From the NCBI GenBank assembly GCA_003586115.2, contig QVOM02000126.1:54990047-55054046 (forward strand): a stretch of 64,000 nt of DNA. The letters run 5' to 3'. The notes under the pieces are model-generated. The model worked only from the letters and a program-made list of their open reading frames with translations. It searched no databases and had not been told where the DNA came from. Below, piece after piece: positions 12,441 through 23,519 of the stretch. Position numbers and translations under genes: made by a program. Source of the stretch: Salvator merianae (taxonomy: Eukaryota; Chordata; Lepidosauria; Squamata; Teiidae). Each line of letters opens with the position of its first letter. Positions within the stretch are counted from its first letter, which is position 1.

Positions 12441-12926
12441 ATGGATAGGTAACATGAATTCTAAAAGGCAAAATTTCAGTCTAAACATGCACTTTATAAG
12501 CTTTTGACCGTATCAATAATTGTGGATTAGAATAAACAGTTAGATTTCATTACTTAGACTTCAGAAAGCTTTTGGTAGAATCCTTTTCCAAGGACTTCTC
12601 AGTAAACTTTACAGTCACAGAATAAAAAACAATGTCCCCTTAGGGTTAGGCTAAAGACAGAAAACAAAAGATAGGAGTAAACTGACATTTCTCTCAATGG
12701 AGAGATACAATAAATGGTGTACCTCAAAGTTCCTACTGAATATATTGCCCATCTTTGATCTAGGATCAGGAATAAGCAATGAAATTGACAGGTTTCCTGA
12801 TGGCACCCAATTGTGTAGAGTAGAAAAAGCAAAAAGGAACTGTGAAGAGCTCCAGAAAAATCATTGCACACTGGAATAGCAAGTGCTGGTCAATGTGATC
12901 AAATGCAAAATGTTTCACATTGGAGC

Positions 12927-13059
12927 GGAAGGAGGGAAGGAAGGAAGGAAGGAAGGAAGGAAGGAAGGAAGGAAGGAAGGAAGGAAGGAAGGAAGGAAGG
13001 AAGGAAGGAAGGAAGGAAGGAAGGAAGGAAGGAAGGAAGGAAGGAAGGAAGGAAGGAAG
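12927..13059. repeat. (GGAA)n microsatellite inside a LINE
   Basis: Over 30 GGAA units start with a few imperfect units (GGAAGGAGGGAAGG). The repeat sits between the HIGA motif of the RT remnant and its continuation 'THKLM'-like segment. It therefore probably expanded from a purine-rich codon run. The 66-70 aa frames through it are artefacts. Confidence 0.97.
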
Positions 13060-13450
13060 ACCCTAGATTCACATAAAGGCTAATGACATCTGAGCTGACT
13101 GTGATGGACTAGGAAAAAGGATAATTCAATGCAAGTGTCAACCCAGTATACCTAATTTGGATATCAATATGTATTTATATATAAAAGCCAACACCATGTC
13201 ATGGAAATTTGAAATGGTGCTAAAAAAAGTGTTCAATACTATTATTTCTTTCCACGAAGCATTAACAAGTACACACTTGGAATACCGTGCACAGTTTTAG
13301 TCATTACATCTCAAAACAGTACCAAAGAAGCTTTGATATGAAGAAATGTTGCAATATTCATGGCATTTTGTTTAGAAATGAGAGGAAACACAATAGAAAT
13401 GTATACAATTGTGCATTTATGGATAACACAAGAAAGGTTTGGACAAATTA

Positions 13451-14226
13451 ATGGAAGACAAGGTTATCACTGGCTATAATGATGGATCTGTTTGCCCTGA
13501 CCTTTGGCTGAGGGAGCAGCATCGCCTCCCCGCACAGGCACTGTCGCTCTTTTAGCAAAATCATTTTATCTGCTTCTTTGCTAATTTTATTGTGACCCAC
13601 CGTGGGACCTTCAAGTATAGGGCAGGATAGAAAAAAAAGAAACAATTCACAGAACCTGTTATTGGAGTCAATCTACTACTAACAGTCAGTACTGGCAGAC
13701 TGTGAGCAGAACAAGTTATTGTGTAGATGCCCTGTCATGAAGGCATCTACAGTATATGTAGCTATTATTTACTGTGGCAGCTTCCTCACTGCACACTTTG
13801 ATGTGCAATGGTGTTTTTCACTGGATCACTCTATCTGAGACAAATACAGAGTTGGATGAAGAGGCATGCACCAGAGACAAGACATTGTGCCATGGCCCAT
13901 AGCAACTTCTTTGGAGGCCACGGAACAAAGATGCTCCAGTCTCTGAAGTTACAGGCTGAAGGGATTTCAGCAGTGCACTAGAAACAGCCCACTTCTAGGG
14001 CTGTTTCTGGAGCCAAGCAAAATGGCACTGAGCTCTGTGCACTGCATGATCTGCTGTAGTTGTCCACACGGGGTGCTGCAGCCATCCCACTGGAGCCCTC
14101 CCAATGCAGTTTTCTTACACCAGAGCACTGCAGCTGCTGTGGTTGTGTAGTCAGCAGTTCCCTGGGAGGCCTTGTCTCCTCTGGACCACTCTTGTAGATA
14201 GACCCTGCAGTCTGTGGAAGCAGCTT
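13451..14226. other. Unassigned DNA with scraps of repeat
   Basis: The segment 13545-13640 (TTTTATTGTGACCCACC, 'CTTCAAGTATAGGGCAGGATAG') resembles the 45115-45175 segment (TTATTGTGAACCATACC, 'CTTCAGGTATAGGGTAAGATAG'). It is probably the 3' end of a shared SINE or LINE. The rest, including the 13978-14235 frame, is unassigned. Confidence 0.45.
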
Positions 14227-14228
14227 AA

Positions 14229-15837
14229 GAATCATAGAATCATAGAGTTGGAAGGGACCTCCAGGGTCATCGAGTCCAACCCCCTGCTCAATGCAGGATT
14301 CACTAAAGCATCCCAGACAGATATCTGTCCAGCCTTTCCTTGAAGATCTCCAGTGAAGGAGAGCCCACCACCTCCTGTGGCAACCTGTTCCAGTGACTGA
14401 TTGCCCTTACGGTCAGGAAGTTTTTCCTAATATCTAGCCTGTATCTACTCCCTTGAAGTTTCATCCCATTGTTTCTAGTCCTTCCTTCTTGCGCAACTGA
14501 GAATAGGGCCAATCCTTCTGCACTGTGACAGCCCTTCAGATACTTGAAAACAGCTATCATGTCTCCTCTCAGTCTTCTCTTCTGCAGGCTAAACATTCCT
14601 AGGTCCTTTAACCATTCCTCATAGGACATGGTTTGCAGACCACTCACCATTTTGGTCACCCTTCTCTGAACTTGTTCCAGTTTGTCAATGTCTTTTTTAA
14701 ACTAGGGTGCCCAGAACTGGACACAATACTCCAGATGAGGTCTGACCAAGGAAGAGTAAAGTGGGACAATTACTTCTCGTGATCTAGACTCTATACTCCT
14801 CTTGATACAGCCCAGGATGGTATTTGCCTTTTTTGCAGCTGCATCACACTGTTGACTCATGTTTAATCTATGATCTACTAGTACACCCAGATCATTTTCA
14901 CATGTGCTGCTGCTCAGTGAGATTCCCCCCATTCTGTATTAGATATTGTCATTTTTCTTACCCAGATGTAAAACTTTGCATTTTTCCCTGTTAAATGTCA
15001 TTCTGTTAGTTTCAGCCCACTATTCAAGCTTGTCCTAATCCTTTTGAATCCTCTCCTTCTCCTCCCTAGTGTTAGCAACCCCTCCTAGCTTTGAGTCGTC
15101 TGCAAATTTGATCAGCGTCCCCTCGACACCTTCATCCAGATCGTTTATAAAAATGTTGAACAGCAATGGGCCCAAGACAGAGCCTTGTGGTACCCCACTC
15201 GAGACAGTCTTCCAATCGGATGTGAAGCCATTTATGACCACTCTTTGAGTACGATCACTAAGCCAGTTATGAATCCACCTATCAGTTGTCCTGTCAATCC
15301 CATATTTGATCATTTTTTCAATAAGGATAGTATGAGACACCTTGTCAAATGCTTTGCTAAAGTCAAGATATACTATGTCCACAGCCTTTCCTTGATCGAT
15401 CCATCCAGTAATTTTGTCATAAAAGGACATGAGATTAGTCTGGCATGACTTGTTTGTTACAAATCCATGTTGGCTTTGGTTAATTACTGCATTCCCATCC
15501 AGGTGCTCCCATATATGCTGTTTAATGATTTGTTCAAATATCTTGCCTGGTATTGAAGTCAGGCTCACAGGCCTGTAGTTGCCTGGATCAGCCTTCTTTC
15601 CTTTTTTAAAGATAGGTACAACATTTGCCCTTCTCCAATCTTCTGGGACTTCTCCTGTTATCCATGAGTTCTCAAATATCCCGGAGAGTGGTTCAGCAAT
15701 TATATCAGCTAATTCCTTCAGCACCCTAGGATGTAATTCATCTGGGCCTGGAGACTTGAATACATTTAAGTTTGCTAAGTGTTCCCTCACCTTCTTCTTG
15801 TCCATACAGAGCCTTGATTCTCTTATTCCCTCCACAG
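14229..15837 (-). mobile_element. CR1 LINE, 5'-truncated
   Basis: The minus strand reads an RT open frame followed by the typical CR1 3' end. It finishes at 14229 with tandem ATTCTATGATTC-type octamers, which CR1 uses in place of a poly(A) tail. The antisense hallmark GAGTTGGAAGGGACCTCCAG is seen at 14245-14264. Only about 1.6 kb remains of a 4-5 kb family; the endonuclease and ORF1 are missing, the usual result of incomplete reverse transcription. CR1 is a major LINE of birds, crocodilians, turtles and squamates. No TSD is evident, as is usual for CR1. Confidence 0.93.
14303..15837 (-). pseudogene. CR1 reverse transcriptase, single frame with four internal stops
   Basis: The frame opens near 'SPGPDELHPRVLKELAD' and continues through 'GNYRPVSLTS', 'YLDFSKAFDKVSH', 'SSGVPQGSVLGPLLFNIFIND' and the catalytic 'FADDSKLGG'. 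It then passes through the thumb region ('EKCKVLHLG', '[12 protein letters not shown]', '[15 protein letters not shown]') and the C-terminal 'NRLPQEVVGSPSLEIFKERL', ending at 14303. Stops at 15035-15037 (TAG), 15020-15022 (TAG), 14939-14941 (TAA) and 14702-14704 (TAG) are all in the same frame, so there is no net frameshift over about 511 codons. The 339-codon open frame that extends to 16054 includes about 70 non-CR1 residues from flanking DNA. Confidence 0.9.
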
Positions 15838-16159
15838 CACAGTGAAGGCCACAGTGAAGCTTGCACTGTCCAAATGGACCATGCAGAAACTGACTGTGAG
15901 AACAGTTTCCAGGACTAAATAAGCCATTAGCCCAATCCAGCAGAGCCTCACTTTTAAATATAGAATATGTTGTGCACAAGAATCTGCTTTGGGCTATCCA
16001 AAATGAAGATTTTAGTTGTACTGCTGCCTTTCCTCTCCCACTTTGTGCCTGCAACTCAAAAGCTGTTGTTTTTATGGCGATTTGAACAAGGTCACATTCT
16101 GATACTAGAATGAATCAAACAATACTGATAAAAATCTTGCATAGCCTATCTTTAACAGA

Positions 16160-16939
16160 GTGCGGTTTTTCACTTACTATGCTAGCACAGACTAATTTAG
16201 TCTGTGTTAGCATAGTACTTTATGTTGAAAAGTTTACCAGAAGCTGGCTACTGACGTTCACAGTGCGAACACTGGTAGCCATGCCTAATCCTCACCATGG
16301 CAATGTTTGGGAAGTGTCTGGCATCTGCCATGGTGACTGGCAGCCATTCACATCACACAGGCATATGCCAGCATGATGGGCCAATTGGGCTGCACAATGG
16401 GGCAATCAGGCCACACAATTGGGCAATCAAGCTGCACAATAGGCCGATCGGGCTGTGTGATGCTCAATTGGGCCATGCAAGCCCAATCTGGACATTGCAC
16501 AGCCAGATCGTACAGGCATGATTGGCCCATCACGGAGGTGTGATCAGCTGATTGCTCCTGCACATGCCTGCATGATGCACGGGCCTGGTAGTCACATGGC
16601 ATGTGCCCCATCAGGCATCATGCAACCAGATTGGACATTGTGAGGCTGGCTCAGGCATCTCATGGCCTGATCAGGAATCTCATGGGCCCAATTGTGCAGG
16701 GCCGATTGGGTTCTTGCACCAGCCTGGAGTGCTCTAGCCACAGGTAAGTGTAAACACAGCCTACCATGAGGTGACTATCGCCTTCTGTTAGGGTTATGGA
16801 ACACTAATCAGTGCTCTAGCAGTATCTGCAATCAGGAGCAAATAGAGCCCACTGCTGGGCACTTGGGCCTCCACAAGTGCAGAGGCACTTGGATAGCAAG
16901 CATGCTTGATATTTGCTAGGCCAAAGTGTGAACAGGCCC
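16160..16939. mobile_element. Family A MITE, about 780 bp, TSD AGA
   Basis: The left end GTGCGGTTTTTCACTTACTA is a diverged form of the family terminus. The right end is AAGTGTGAACAGGCCC. AGA flanks both sides (16157-16159 and 16940-16942). The left arm holds a near-perfect hairpin TACTATGCTAGCACAGACTA / TAGTCTGTGTTAGCATAGTA (16175-16216). The middle (16375-16700) is a degenerate tandem repeat of GGGC(A/C)(A/G)ATC-like words with a unit of about 15-20 bp. It does not code for a transposase. Confidence 0.7.
16375..16710. repeat. Degenerate short tandem repeat inside a MITE
   Basis: Words of the form ATTGGGC(T/C)(G/A)(C/T)ACAAT, GGGCAATCA, CGATCGGGCTG and TGATTGGCCCATCA recur every 15-20 bases. 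The array gives long open frames on both strands (16297-16611) without any protein logic. Confidence 0.6.
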
Positions 16940-18590
16940 AGATGGTTATTAATTTCATGGAACTTTTCTCCTGCTTACTCTTTAACCCTTCAGAATGCCT
17001 CTGCATATAGCACCTATGTCCATTTGGACAATCTTCTTCTCATGCAAGAAACACTCAGACACATATCCCACAACCCAACAGCATGAAATGGTGCAATCAT
17101 GATTTTATTCCGCTAATTCGGCAATCTGACTCTTAAATAAGGAGAATAATTAACTGTACAATATCTGTAGAAAGGGGAACCACATGTCAGTAGTAGAAGG
17201 GATGCTTTGTATGCTAAAGATATCTGTTCAGTTTGAAGCATTTCTGCATAGACTCTTACCCCTGGTTGCTTCCTTCTACAACGCAATGAATAGTGGTGCT
17301 CAGAAGCTTTGTGAAAGCCCTTGGGACAGGAATATATCCTTGGTCTCTACACGGGTGACCTTGAGGTCCAAGAAATATTTAAAACTTCTTTATGAGAATT
17401 TAAATAGCTGCTACCTGCCAGTGAGAGGGGAAAAAAAAAACCATTAGGACAGATGGCCAATTATCTGTCCTGAAGTAAGGCAACTTTCTATATTTTATCT
17501 CTGCTGTATAAAATCATTCCTAGCCATTGTGGTACCTTGGAATGAATAGGCCTGTGCATCAAGATCTGTCCGTCTATACAAGCTATTATGATTGCGCTGG
17601 GCCTCTATTAAAAGAAAACTAGAAATTTCCTTTTCACTCAGAACAACTGCAAAATATGAAATCTTATCAAGATCCATGCTGCCATCCCTACTGTTCTATT
17701 CGCTCTGTTAATGTAAGGGAGAAACGCATGGAGTTTTGTAAATTGAATCTGACTGTGTGAGCCCTAAGAATCACCCTAGGCACAAAACAGGAGGGGGGAG
17801 GGAAAGGGGTGAGATGGAAAGTCTTTCTCATTACTTTGGTATAAAAATCCTAATTAGTCCCCAAAGAGTTGTGGGTTTATTTATTTATTTATTGGCTATA
17901 AAACCAGGTAGCTAAGGCTAAGGCCCAGAAACTTTTTGTCAGACAGGCAATGTGAAAAGTAGGACAATGACAAGAAAGGAGCTGCAAATGATGCTTGCTT
18001 TTATTCTTAAGTGAAATATTTATAAATCTGGAAACATTTCCTTTCCTAAATCAGGTACATAGTTTAATGCATTTCCCTAACTGAGTTTAGCCCTGTAAAA
18101 TAACACAATTATAGCAAAACTTGAGCTTAGTAAAAAAGAAGAAGAAGAAGAAGAAGAAGAAATGGAATGCATCATTAAGAAGATCATTAGTATTTCACAA
18201 CAATGTGATTATTGTCATTATTTTTAAATCCAGCCGCAATAATAATTGGAATTTCTAGATGGAATGAACAGTTCGTAATGCAGGTAATTTAATCTTGTGC
18301 CTGGTAGTACGTGTTGTACTGGAATAAGTTTAATTCCAGTGTCATTTTAAGCCTGGGTCCTGCAGATCATTTAGCTCCAAATGGCATGCTGTTCTGTCTG
18401 TATATCTGCCCATCTCTCTGTGTGCTTCACTCAAATAAGTCCGCTTATTCTGAAATACTTTATTTTCAGTCCCAGCTACATCATGAGCTGTTGCGATGAG
18501 CACAGGAGGAATGTATGCTATGGCATTTGAATACAGGTTTTAAAGTGCTCCAATCCACTATTTCTGTTTCCACCAGTTCTCAGTGAATCA
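16940..18590. other. Unassigned intergenic DNA
   Basis: No gene was recognised. It includes a (GAA)n run at 18137-18162. The following 18160-18290 stretch, with AACAATGTGATTATTGTCATT (an SRY/SOX-like inverted pair) and CAATAATAATTGGAATT, looks like a candidate conserved regulatory segment. This is only a visual impression. TTTATTTATTTATTTATTGG at 17878-17897 resembles a SINE or LINE 3' tail. Confidence 0.4.
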
Positions 18591-18832
18591 GCTAGCTAGT
18601 GAAGGTTTGTATTGAACCAAACATTTGGTTGCTTGAATACCCAAAACTTCTGTCAAACTGGACCAGCTCCCCACTTGTGAATGCATACTATTTGATCTAA
18701 CAGTTTGTGTTTGCTATGTTTTTGCCCATGAGCTTTTTCAATTAAAAAAAATGATATTTCTTATTTTCAGACCAGTTCAAAGTCAAACACCAGCAACTGC
18801 TTGTCCAATTAACCAGTTCATGCACATCTCTA
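18590..18832. mobile_element. Possible TAGGGATGTGCA-type hAT-like element
   Basis: The right end TTCATGCACATCTCTA (18817-18832) matches the terminus of the element at 40999-41335. The interior has the AAGGTTTGTATTGAACCAAA and CATTTGGTTGCTTGAATACC words common to such foldback elements. The left end was not resolved and no TSD was found. Confidence 0.4.
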
Positions 18833-19314
18833 TTGCTACTTTATTTTTAATTTGATTGTTGTAAACTGTTCTGTGATTCATAATGAAGGGTACTGCACAC
18901 ATTTTTAAAATGTAAATAAATAAAAATGTATAAGTGTTGTGAGACATCAGGGATATGTTAAAGGTGAATGAAACTCTCAGGCCAACACGGCTACCTTCAA
19001 TTGATACTTGGTTTAAAATACAATACAAATAAAGTAATAGATCCCGTCCAGTTGACAGTGCAAGTACATTCCAGATGACATCACTAGAGTTCAAATGAAA
19101 GGCTACCAGCTGCCTCCCCCACAGTAAATAATGGGGATGGAGTCAGTTTTTTTTTTTTTTTTAATGTTTTTACATTCTTGTTAACCATCTTGAGTTATTA
19201 CAAAATAGGTAGGATACATGCAAACTGAATAAAATGGCAATGGAAGTTTTCATTATAACAGCTCTGTTTAAGTTCAGATTTTACAGCCCCATGAAATGAT
19301 CCTGCTTTGTCTAA
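18833..19314. other. SINE/LINE 3'-like AT-rich scraps
   Basis: TTGATTGTTGTAAACTGTTC with a following TAAATAAATAAAA tail (18850-18920) and AACCATCTTGAGTTATTACA with ATAAAATGG (19182-19236) look like two old retroposon ends. There is a T run at 19147-19162. No gene. Confidence 0.4.
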
Positions 19315-19381
19315 GAAGGAAAAGAAAGAAAAGAAAAGAAAAGAAAAGAAAAGAAAAGAAAAGAAAAGAAAAGAAAAGAAA
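19315..19381. repeat. (AAAAG)n microsatellite
   Basis: About 12 AAAAG units on the plus strand. The lysine-rich 69 aa frame across it is an artefact. Confidence 0.97.
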
Positions 19382-20959
19382 GATGAATATGAATCCAGAT
19401 GGAAAATGTCAAGATGGCTGAAAAAGCAATGTGTTGTTTATCATCATTCCAAAACAGCCTTTTACAAAATTCAATTCATCTCTGAAATTTACTACTGCAC
19501 AATAGCCCTGGTTTAAATTCATATGACCAAATGGATAAAAACTAAGTCCATCCATGTCTCTTTGACATGATGGACATCCTAGCTAGAATATCCAAGCTGA
19601 AAGAGCAGGAAATCATTTGATGTAGAACAAGAAACAATAGAAGACACCTATTGCCTTTTTACCATGCTCTGCACAAGGGCTTCAGAAAATTCCTATTGGA
19701 TTACTGTGAGAAAGAGGATATAATTGAGTCTTTCATACAGTCCTTTTTTATGATCCAGATGGCTCTTATACTCTTACGAAAACAAGGAAAACTGCTTTTT
19801 TTTTTTTTTTGCTGTTGTTAGTACTTCATCATATCTAAGGATGCCATGAGATTTTCTGCCATTCACAGTATGAGACATAATCACACTTCATCTCAGTATC
19901 ATATCTTACAAATGAAGTGAAAAGTGCAGGCAGCAATAAAGAGCTGCTATATTTCGTTGTTTCTTTTTTATTCTAGCCTTGATGTTCTAAATAAGGGTAG
20001 TCCACAATTTTTCTCCCACTCCTATTTTCTGAAAATGCAGTCCTCTTGTGAAGTAACAGCTAATTTTATACTCTTTCTTTTCAGGATCAGGTTTATGCTT
20101 CCATTACTAGGGCAGGATCTGCATGACAACTGTTGCAATAACATGAGGGGGTATTGAAGGTTCAGGGTCTTCATGTGTCTATACCTCTTGTGCAATGGGT
20201 GCACACATCCAGACATAAGCACTCCTAAAACCACTGTTAAGGTAAAGTGGGAGTAAAGAGTGTGAGTGTGTTTATTTCCACTGCACCTCGGGTGCATCTA
20301 ACTGTGCAGACTTATTAGTATGCTTTCTTGAGACCAGATAACATGCTCTGTTTTGGTAAGCATGGGAAATTGCCCTTTCCTAGGGCAATTTCATGTGTTT
20401 GTGAGAACTGTCCCATTTGGAAACATCAAAATTGTGAAACAAAATTAGCCCAGCTACAATGTCTCCACAGCTGGGAGCAGCAGCAGCAGGCATGCAAGCA
20501 GTGTTTTTGTTTGTTTGTTTGTGAAAAGCAATATTAATGTAGTACTCTTTTTGCTGCACTCCCCAGCAGGATGTGCTGCTGTGCAGAACCTGCTTAATTA
20601 TCAACAGAAAGAAAGCCATACAGTGGTTCCAAAATAGTTCCCAGAGTAGCATGTAACAAAGTCCAATCCAGGAAATATACTTAGGAGGACATTGAGGAGA
20701 AAGTGTCATACAGAGGTGAGAAACGCAGAGTACTTAGAGGAAAAAAAAGTTTGAAAAGTTGGGAAATCACCAGTCATCGAAGACAGGATCTGGAAGAGGG
20801 CTGCTTGCAGTGCCCATAGTAATCTTGTTAAAGCGGTGGTTTGCATACCGCCTCTGCTCCTGGCCATACAAACATCACAGCTGAGGAACTGTTGTTCTCC
20901 TGCTGTGAAGTAGATATAAACAGACACACACATATATATATTAGATGCACCTAAAACAT
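19382..20959. other. Unassigned intergenic DNA
   Basis: No supported gene. It contains a small inverted pair GGGAAATTGCCCTTTCCTAG / CTAGGGCAATTTC at 20366-20391, a CAG run at 20478-20490 and GTTT repeats at 20506-20522. Confidence 0.4.
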
Positions 20960-21019
20960 ACATCAAGTTCCCAAATGGATATACTTGTACAGATAACAAT
21001 TTGTTGTGTTTACTTTCCA

Positions 21020-21480
21020 CCTTCTTCTAAAATTTCTTTTGTATTTTGTATTTCTTATTTCTTGTTCCTCTTGTTTTTTCTATTCCTTTCTTCTTCCAGC
21101 ATGTCTTCTTTAATCTACTAGTCTTCAGATCCAGCAATTATAAGTTTATAACCTTATAAATATAAGTTTATTTTTTAATTCTTGCAGAAAGTCAATAAAG
21201 GGTTTCCAGTTTTTGGCAAACTTATCCATAGTCTTATTTTTCAATAAGTTTGTCAATTTGTCCATCTCAGTGAGGTTGATTATTTTAATCAGCCAAACAT
21301 CTACCGTAGGTATTTTGTCTTTACATTTTTGTGTATAGACTATTCTAGCTCCAGTCATCATATACTGAATCAAAACATTAACATTGTTAGATTTATCCTC
21401 TACTATACCTAATAAATACAGTTCTGATTTGAGCAACAACATATGATAAAAAGTATATTCTTGTGTTTTACATTTCCAAC
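21020..21480 (-). pseudogene. L1 LINE 3' end: ORF2 C-terminus and 3' UTR
   Basis: The minus strand carries a 98-codon frame (21146-21442) with 'TGARIVYTQKCKDKIPTVDVW' followed by 'MDKLTNLLKN' and 'NWKPFIDFLQEL'. I recognise this as the C-terminal region of L1 ORF2 downstream of the RT and cysteine-rich parts. AT-rich sequence lying toward 21020 would be the 3' UTR. This is a small dead fragment. It is the same strand as, but 11.6 kb from, the L1 at 33-36 kb that lacks this portion. Confidence 0.7.
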
Positions 21481-22135
21481 GCCTATTAGACCTATCTTGA
21501 TAGATTTTTGATCATTTGTAAGGCATTAAATATCATCTATATATCATCTTATATATATATATGTTCTTTTAACACATTGCATGCAGTAAATTTCAAATCT
21601 TAAAGTTTTTCCCATTGTTCCATTGTAGTTAAAATTTCTAGCCTACATTATCATAATTTCTTAATTTGTTCTTGTTCTAATTCCATCTGCAAAAGTAATT
21701 TGCATATTATAATACCTCTTTCTGCCTTTTTTTGGAGTACAATTTTTCACTTCTTTCTCTCTCTTTTTTTTAATTGTTTATAATTATTTTGGAATTTTAC
21801 AAATAAACCCATTGTATGAAAACTCAACACATTAAATTCATAATAAATCTATCTCCCCCTACCCAACCCTGTCACATCCATCAAAATCAAAAACATCTAT
21901 CATATAACAGGATTTGCCAGCTCTCATCTTCTCTTAATTGACTCCAACAACTTTACCTGTGTCCTTTTTTCTCCATAGGATGGCTTTCCCCACTTCTGTC
22001 TTTCCATTTCAAAGTTCAATCTTTGTTTATCTTCTCTAAACACATCCAGAAACTGTTCATACATGGACTATTGTACCTCCAGTCCTTCTTGATTTAATTG
22101 ATCGTTCACTTTTAATATAAATTCGTTTGTTAGGC
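21481..22135 (-). mobile_element. Probable further L1-derived sequence
   Basis: AT-rich, T-rich antisense DNA contiguous with the L1 ORF2 end, without the MITE or CR1 signatures seen elsewhere. Short pieces such as TCTCTAAACACATCCAGAAA and AATTTCGTTTGTTAGG-like text are compatible with decayed L1. I cannot place it in the element. Confidence 0.35.
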
Positions 22136-22880
22136 CATTTCCTGGGTGCAATGCAGCAGGGGTGAGAAGCCACATCAGAGAATACAACTTAAGGTGAATT
22201 GTACAAGCAGTGATGGCAGCAATGGAAGTAAGTTCTGCCACAGCACTTACTCCTGCCCTTTCTTTATGATATTCTAATGAGTGCTTTTAGTGGTAAGCCT
22301 GTTAGACAAATATGGAGCTGTGTGAAAATGTCTTCTCCTCCATCTGATAGACTTTTTCAAAGAGGCCTGGGTTGTCTGTTTTACTAGTAAATAATTATGG
22401 CTTTCCAGAAATAAGTCACATTTTCTAAAATATTTAAAATATGGCTTCGAATGCTTTTGAAAATGTGTAACTCAGTAGAAATTAAAATATGAAAGGCTAA
22501 TTGCTTTTCCAGCTCCAAATAGCAAATCTAGATTCTCTTTCTTCATACATATTCCATATAAAACAAGTTTCGTTCAGTTGAGATGACCCACTGAGTTTCA
22601 TAGTGGGAAGCGAGCATTTGATTTAAAGGTTGCATTTTTATAGGTGTGCCTAGACCATAAAATGTTAGAGAACTAAACCATACCAAGCTATTTAAAGGCC
22701 TACTTCTTGGCCTTATCATTTACAAACAGGTGAACAGAAAGAATTTATTTCCAGACTTTTCCAAATTAATTTCAGCAGAGATTTCACTAGCATTGGAGTG
22801 ATGAGTAACTTGCACAGAATTAAAACACAAAAAGTTAACTGGCTAGGAGACTTTCAAGTTTTAAGCTAGCTGGGAAACAA
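22136..22880. other. Unassigned DNA
   Basis: No gene or repeat was recognised. It is relatively AT-rich and free of simple repeats. Confidence 0.4.
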
Positions 22881-23245
22881 GGGACCTTTTCACACTTACC
22901 TGATAGTGAGCATGGAGACACTAGTTAGCAGCATTTGCACCTTCTTCTGGGTGCAAATGTTGAAAGGTGACAGTGTGGCTGTGACTGCTTATTGTGCACC
23001 ATGTCTGAGTCACCATGTTAAAAACCCAATGTTGTTGCGATTGCTGTCATGGTGATCAGAACTGCATTTGCTTTGTGAGTGCTGGAGGTCCAGCACAGGG
23101 CCTTTCTAGCACTTGCAGTGCAAATGACTGTTGCACTGATGGGACCTGACCAGCTTAGAATGGTATAATTATGCATTCATCAGTTTCCAGTGCCCTCTGT
23201 GTTATGTAATTATACCATTCTATGCTGGTCAGTGTGAAAGGGCCC
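22881..23245. mobile_element. Family A MITE, 365 bp
   Basis: The ends are GGGACCTTTTCACACTTACC and GGTCAGTGTGAAAGGGCCC. The flanks share AAACAA immediately outside both ends, so the TSD could be read as longer than 3 bp here; the 3-bp reading is CAA versus AAA. A second internal copy of GCATTCATCAGTTTCCAG with inverted ATAATTATGC/CATAATTAT-like pairs is seen near 23160-23220. Non-coding. Confidence 0.65.
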
Positions 23246-23274
23246 AAACAATTTCTTATCAAACAGTATTCTGT

Positions 23275-23306
<32 letters not shown>
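23275..23306. repeat. (TTG)n microsatellite
   Basis: Ten TTG units. The minus-strand polyglutamine frame is an artefact. Confidence 0.95.
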
Positions 23307-23307
<1 letters not shown>

Positions 23308-23425
23308 CCTTAGAATGCCATATTGAAAACTAGCACATGTAGGCACACCAATAACTCTCTTATGACCTATTTGAAGATCACCATCCAGGTGTGCAGACGT
23401 GTTCTTAATCAGGTAAGATTAAGGT

Positions 23426-23460
23426 TTGTGTGTGTGTGTGTGTGTGTGTGCATGCATGTG
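23426..23460. repeat. (TG)n microsatellite
   Basis: Twelve TG units followed by CATGCATGTGCGTGTG, a purine-pyrimidine alternating tract able in principle to adopt Z-DNA. Confidence 0.95.
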
Positions 23461-23519
23461 CGTGTGTTGGAGAAACCGTTCTGCCCCATTACTGTACTGA
23501 GAAGCATTTCTAAACCCTA

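Larger units (their letters stand above)
11740..13450 (+). pseudogene. Decayed CR1/L2-group LINE reverse-transcriptase region
   Basis: Translated pieces in order resemble a non-LTR RT. First comes an 'ANITPIF..G..ED.ENYRL' type segment at 11775-11870. After a nested MITE comes a 'YLDF.KAF' segment near 12555-12590. Next is a 'GTQLCRVEKAKRNCEELQ' segment at 12805-12860, following the catalytic region. After that comes a 'VIKCKMFHIG' segment at 12895-12925. A C-terminal part with 'LEYRAQF' lies near 13278. The frame is broken by many stops and shifts. A GGAA microsatellite interrupts it exactly after the HIGA motif. This is an inactive fossil, strongly similar in motif order to 32770-33060. Confidence 0.7.

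Noticed and set aside
12864..13083. Repetitive GRKE protein
   Set aside because: A translation of the GGAA microsatellite.
15838..16054. N-terminal extension of the CR1 protein
   Set aside because: The frame is open by chance in flanking DNA. CR1-like residues start only near 15837.
22881..23245. A 6-bp TSD (AAACAA) for the GGGCC-type MITEs
   Set aside because: Other copies give 3-bp duplications, one confirmed by reading frame. The longer match here may be chance.
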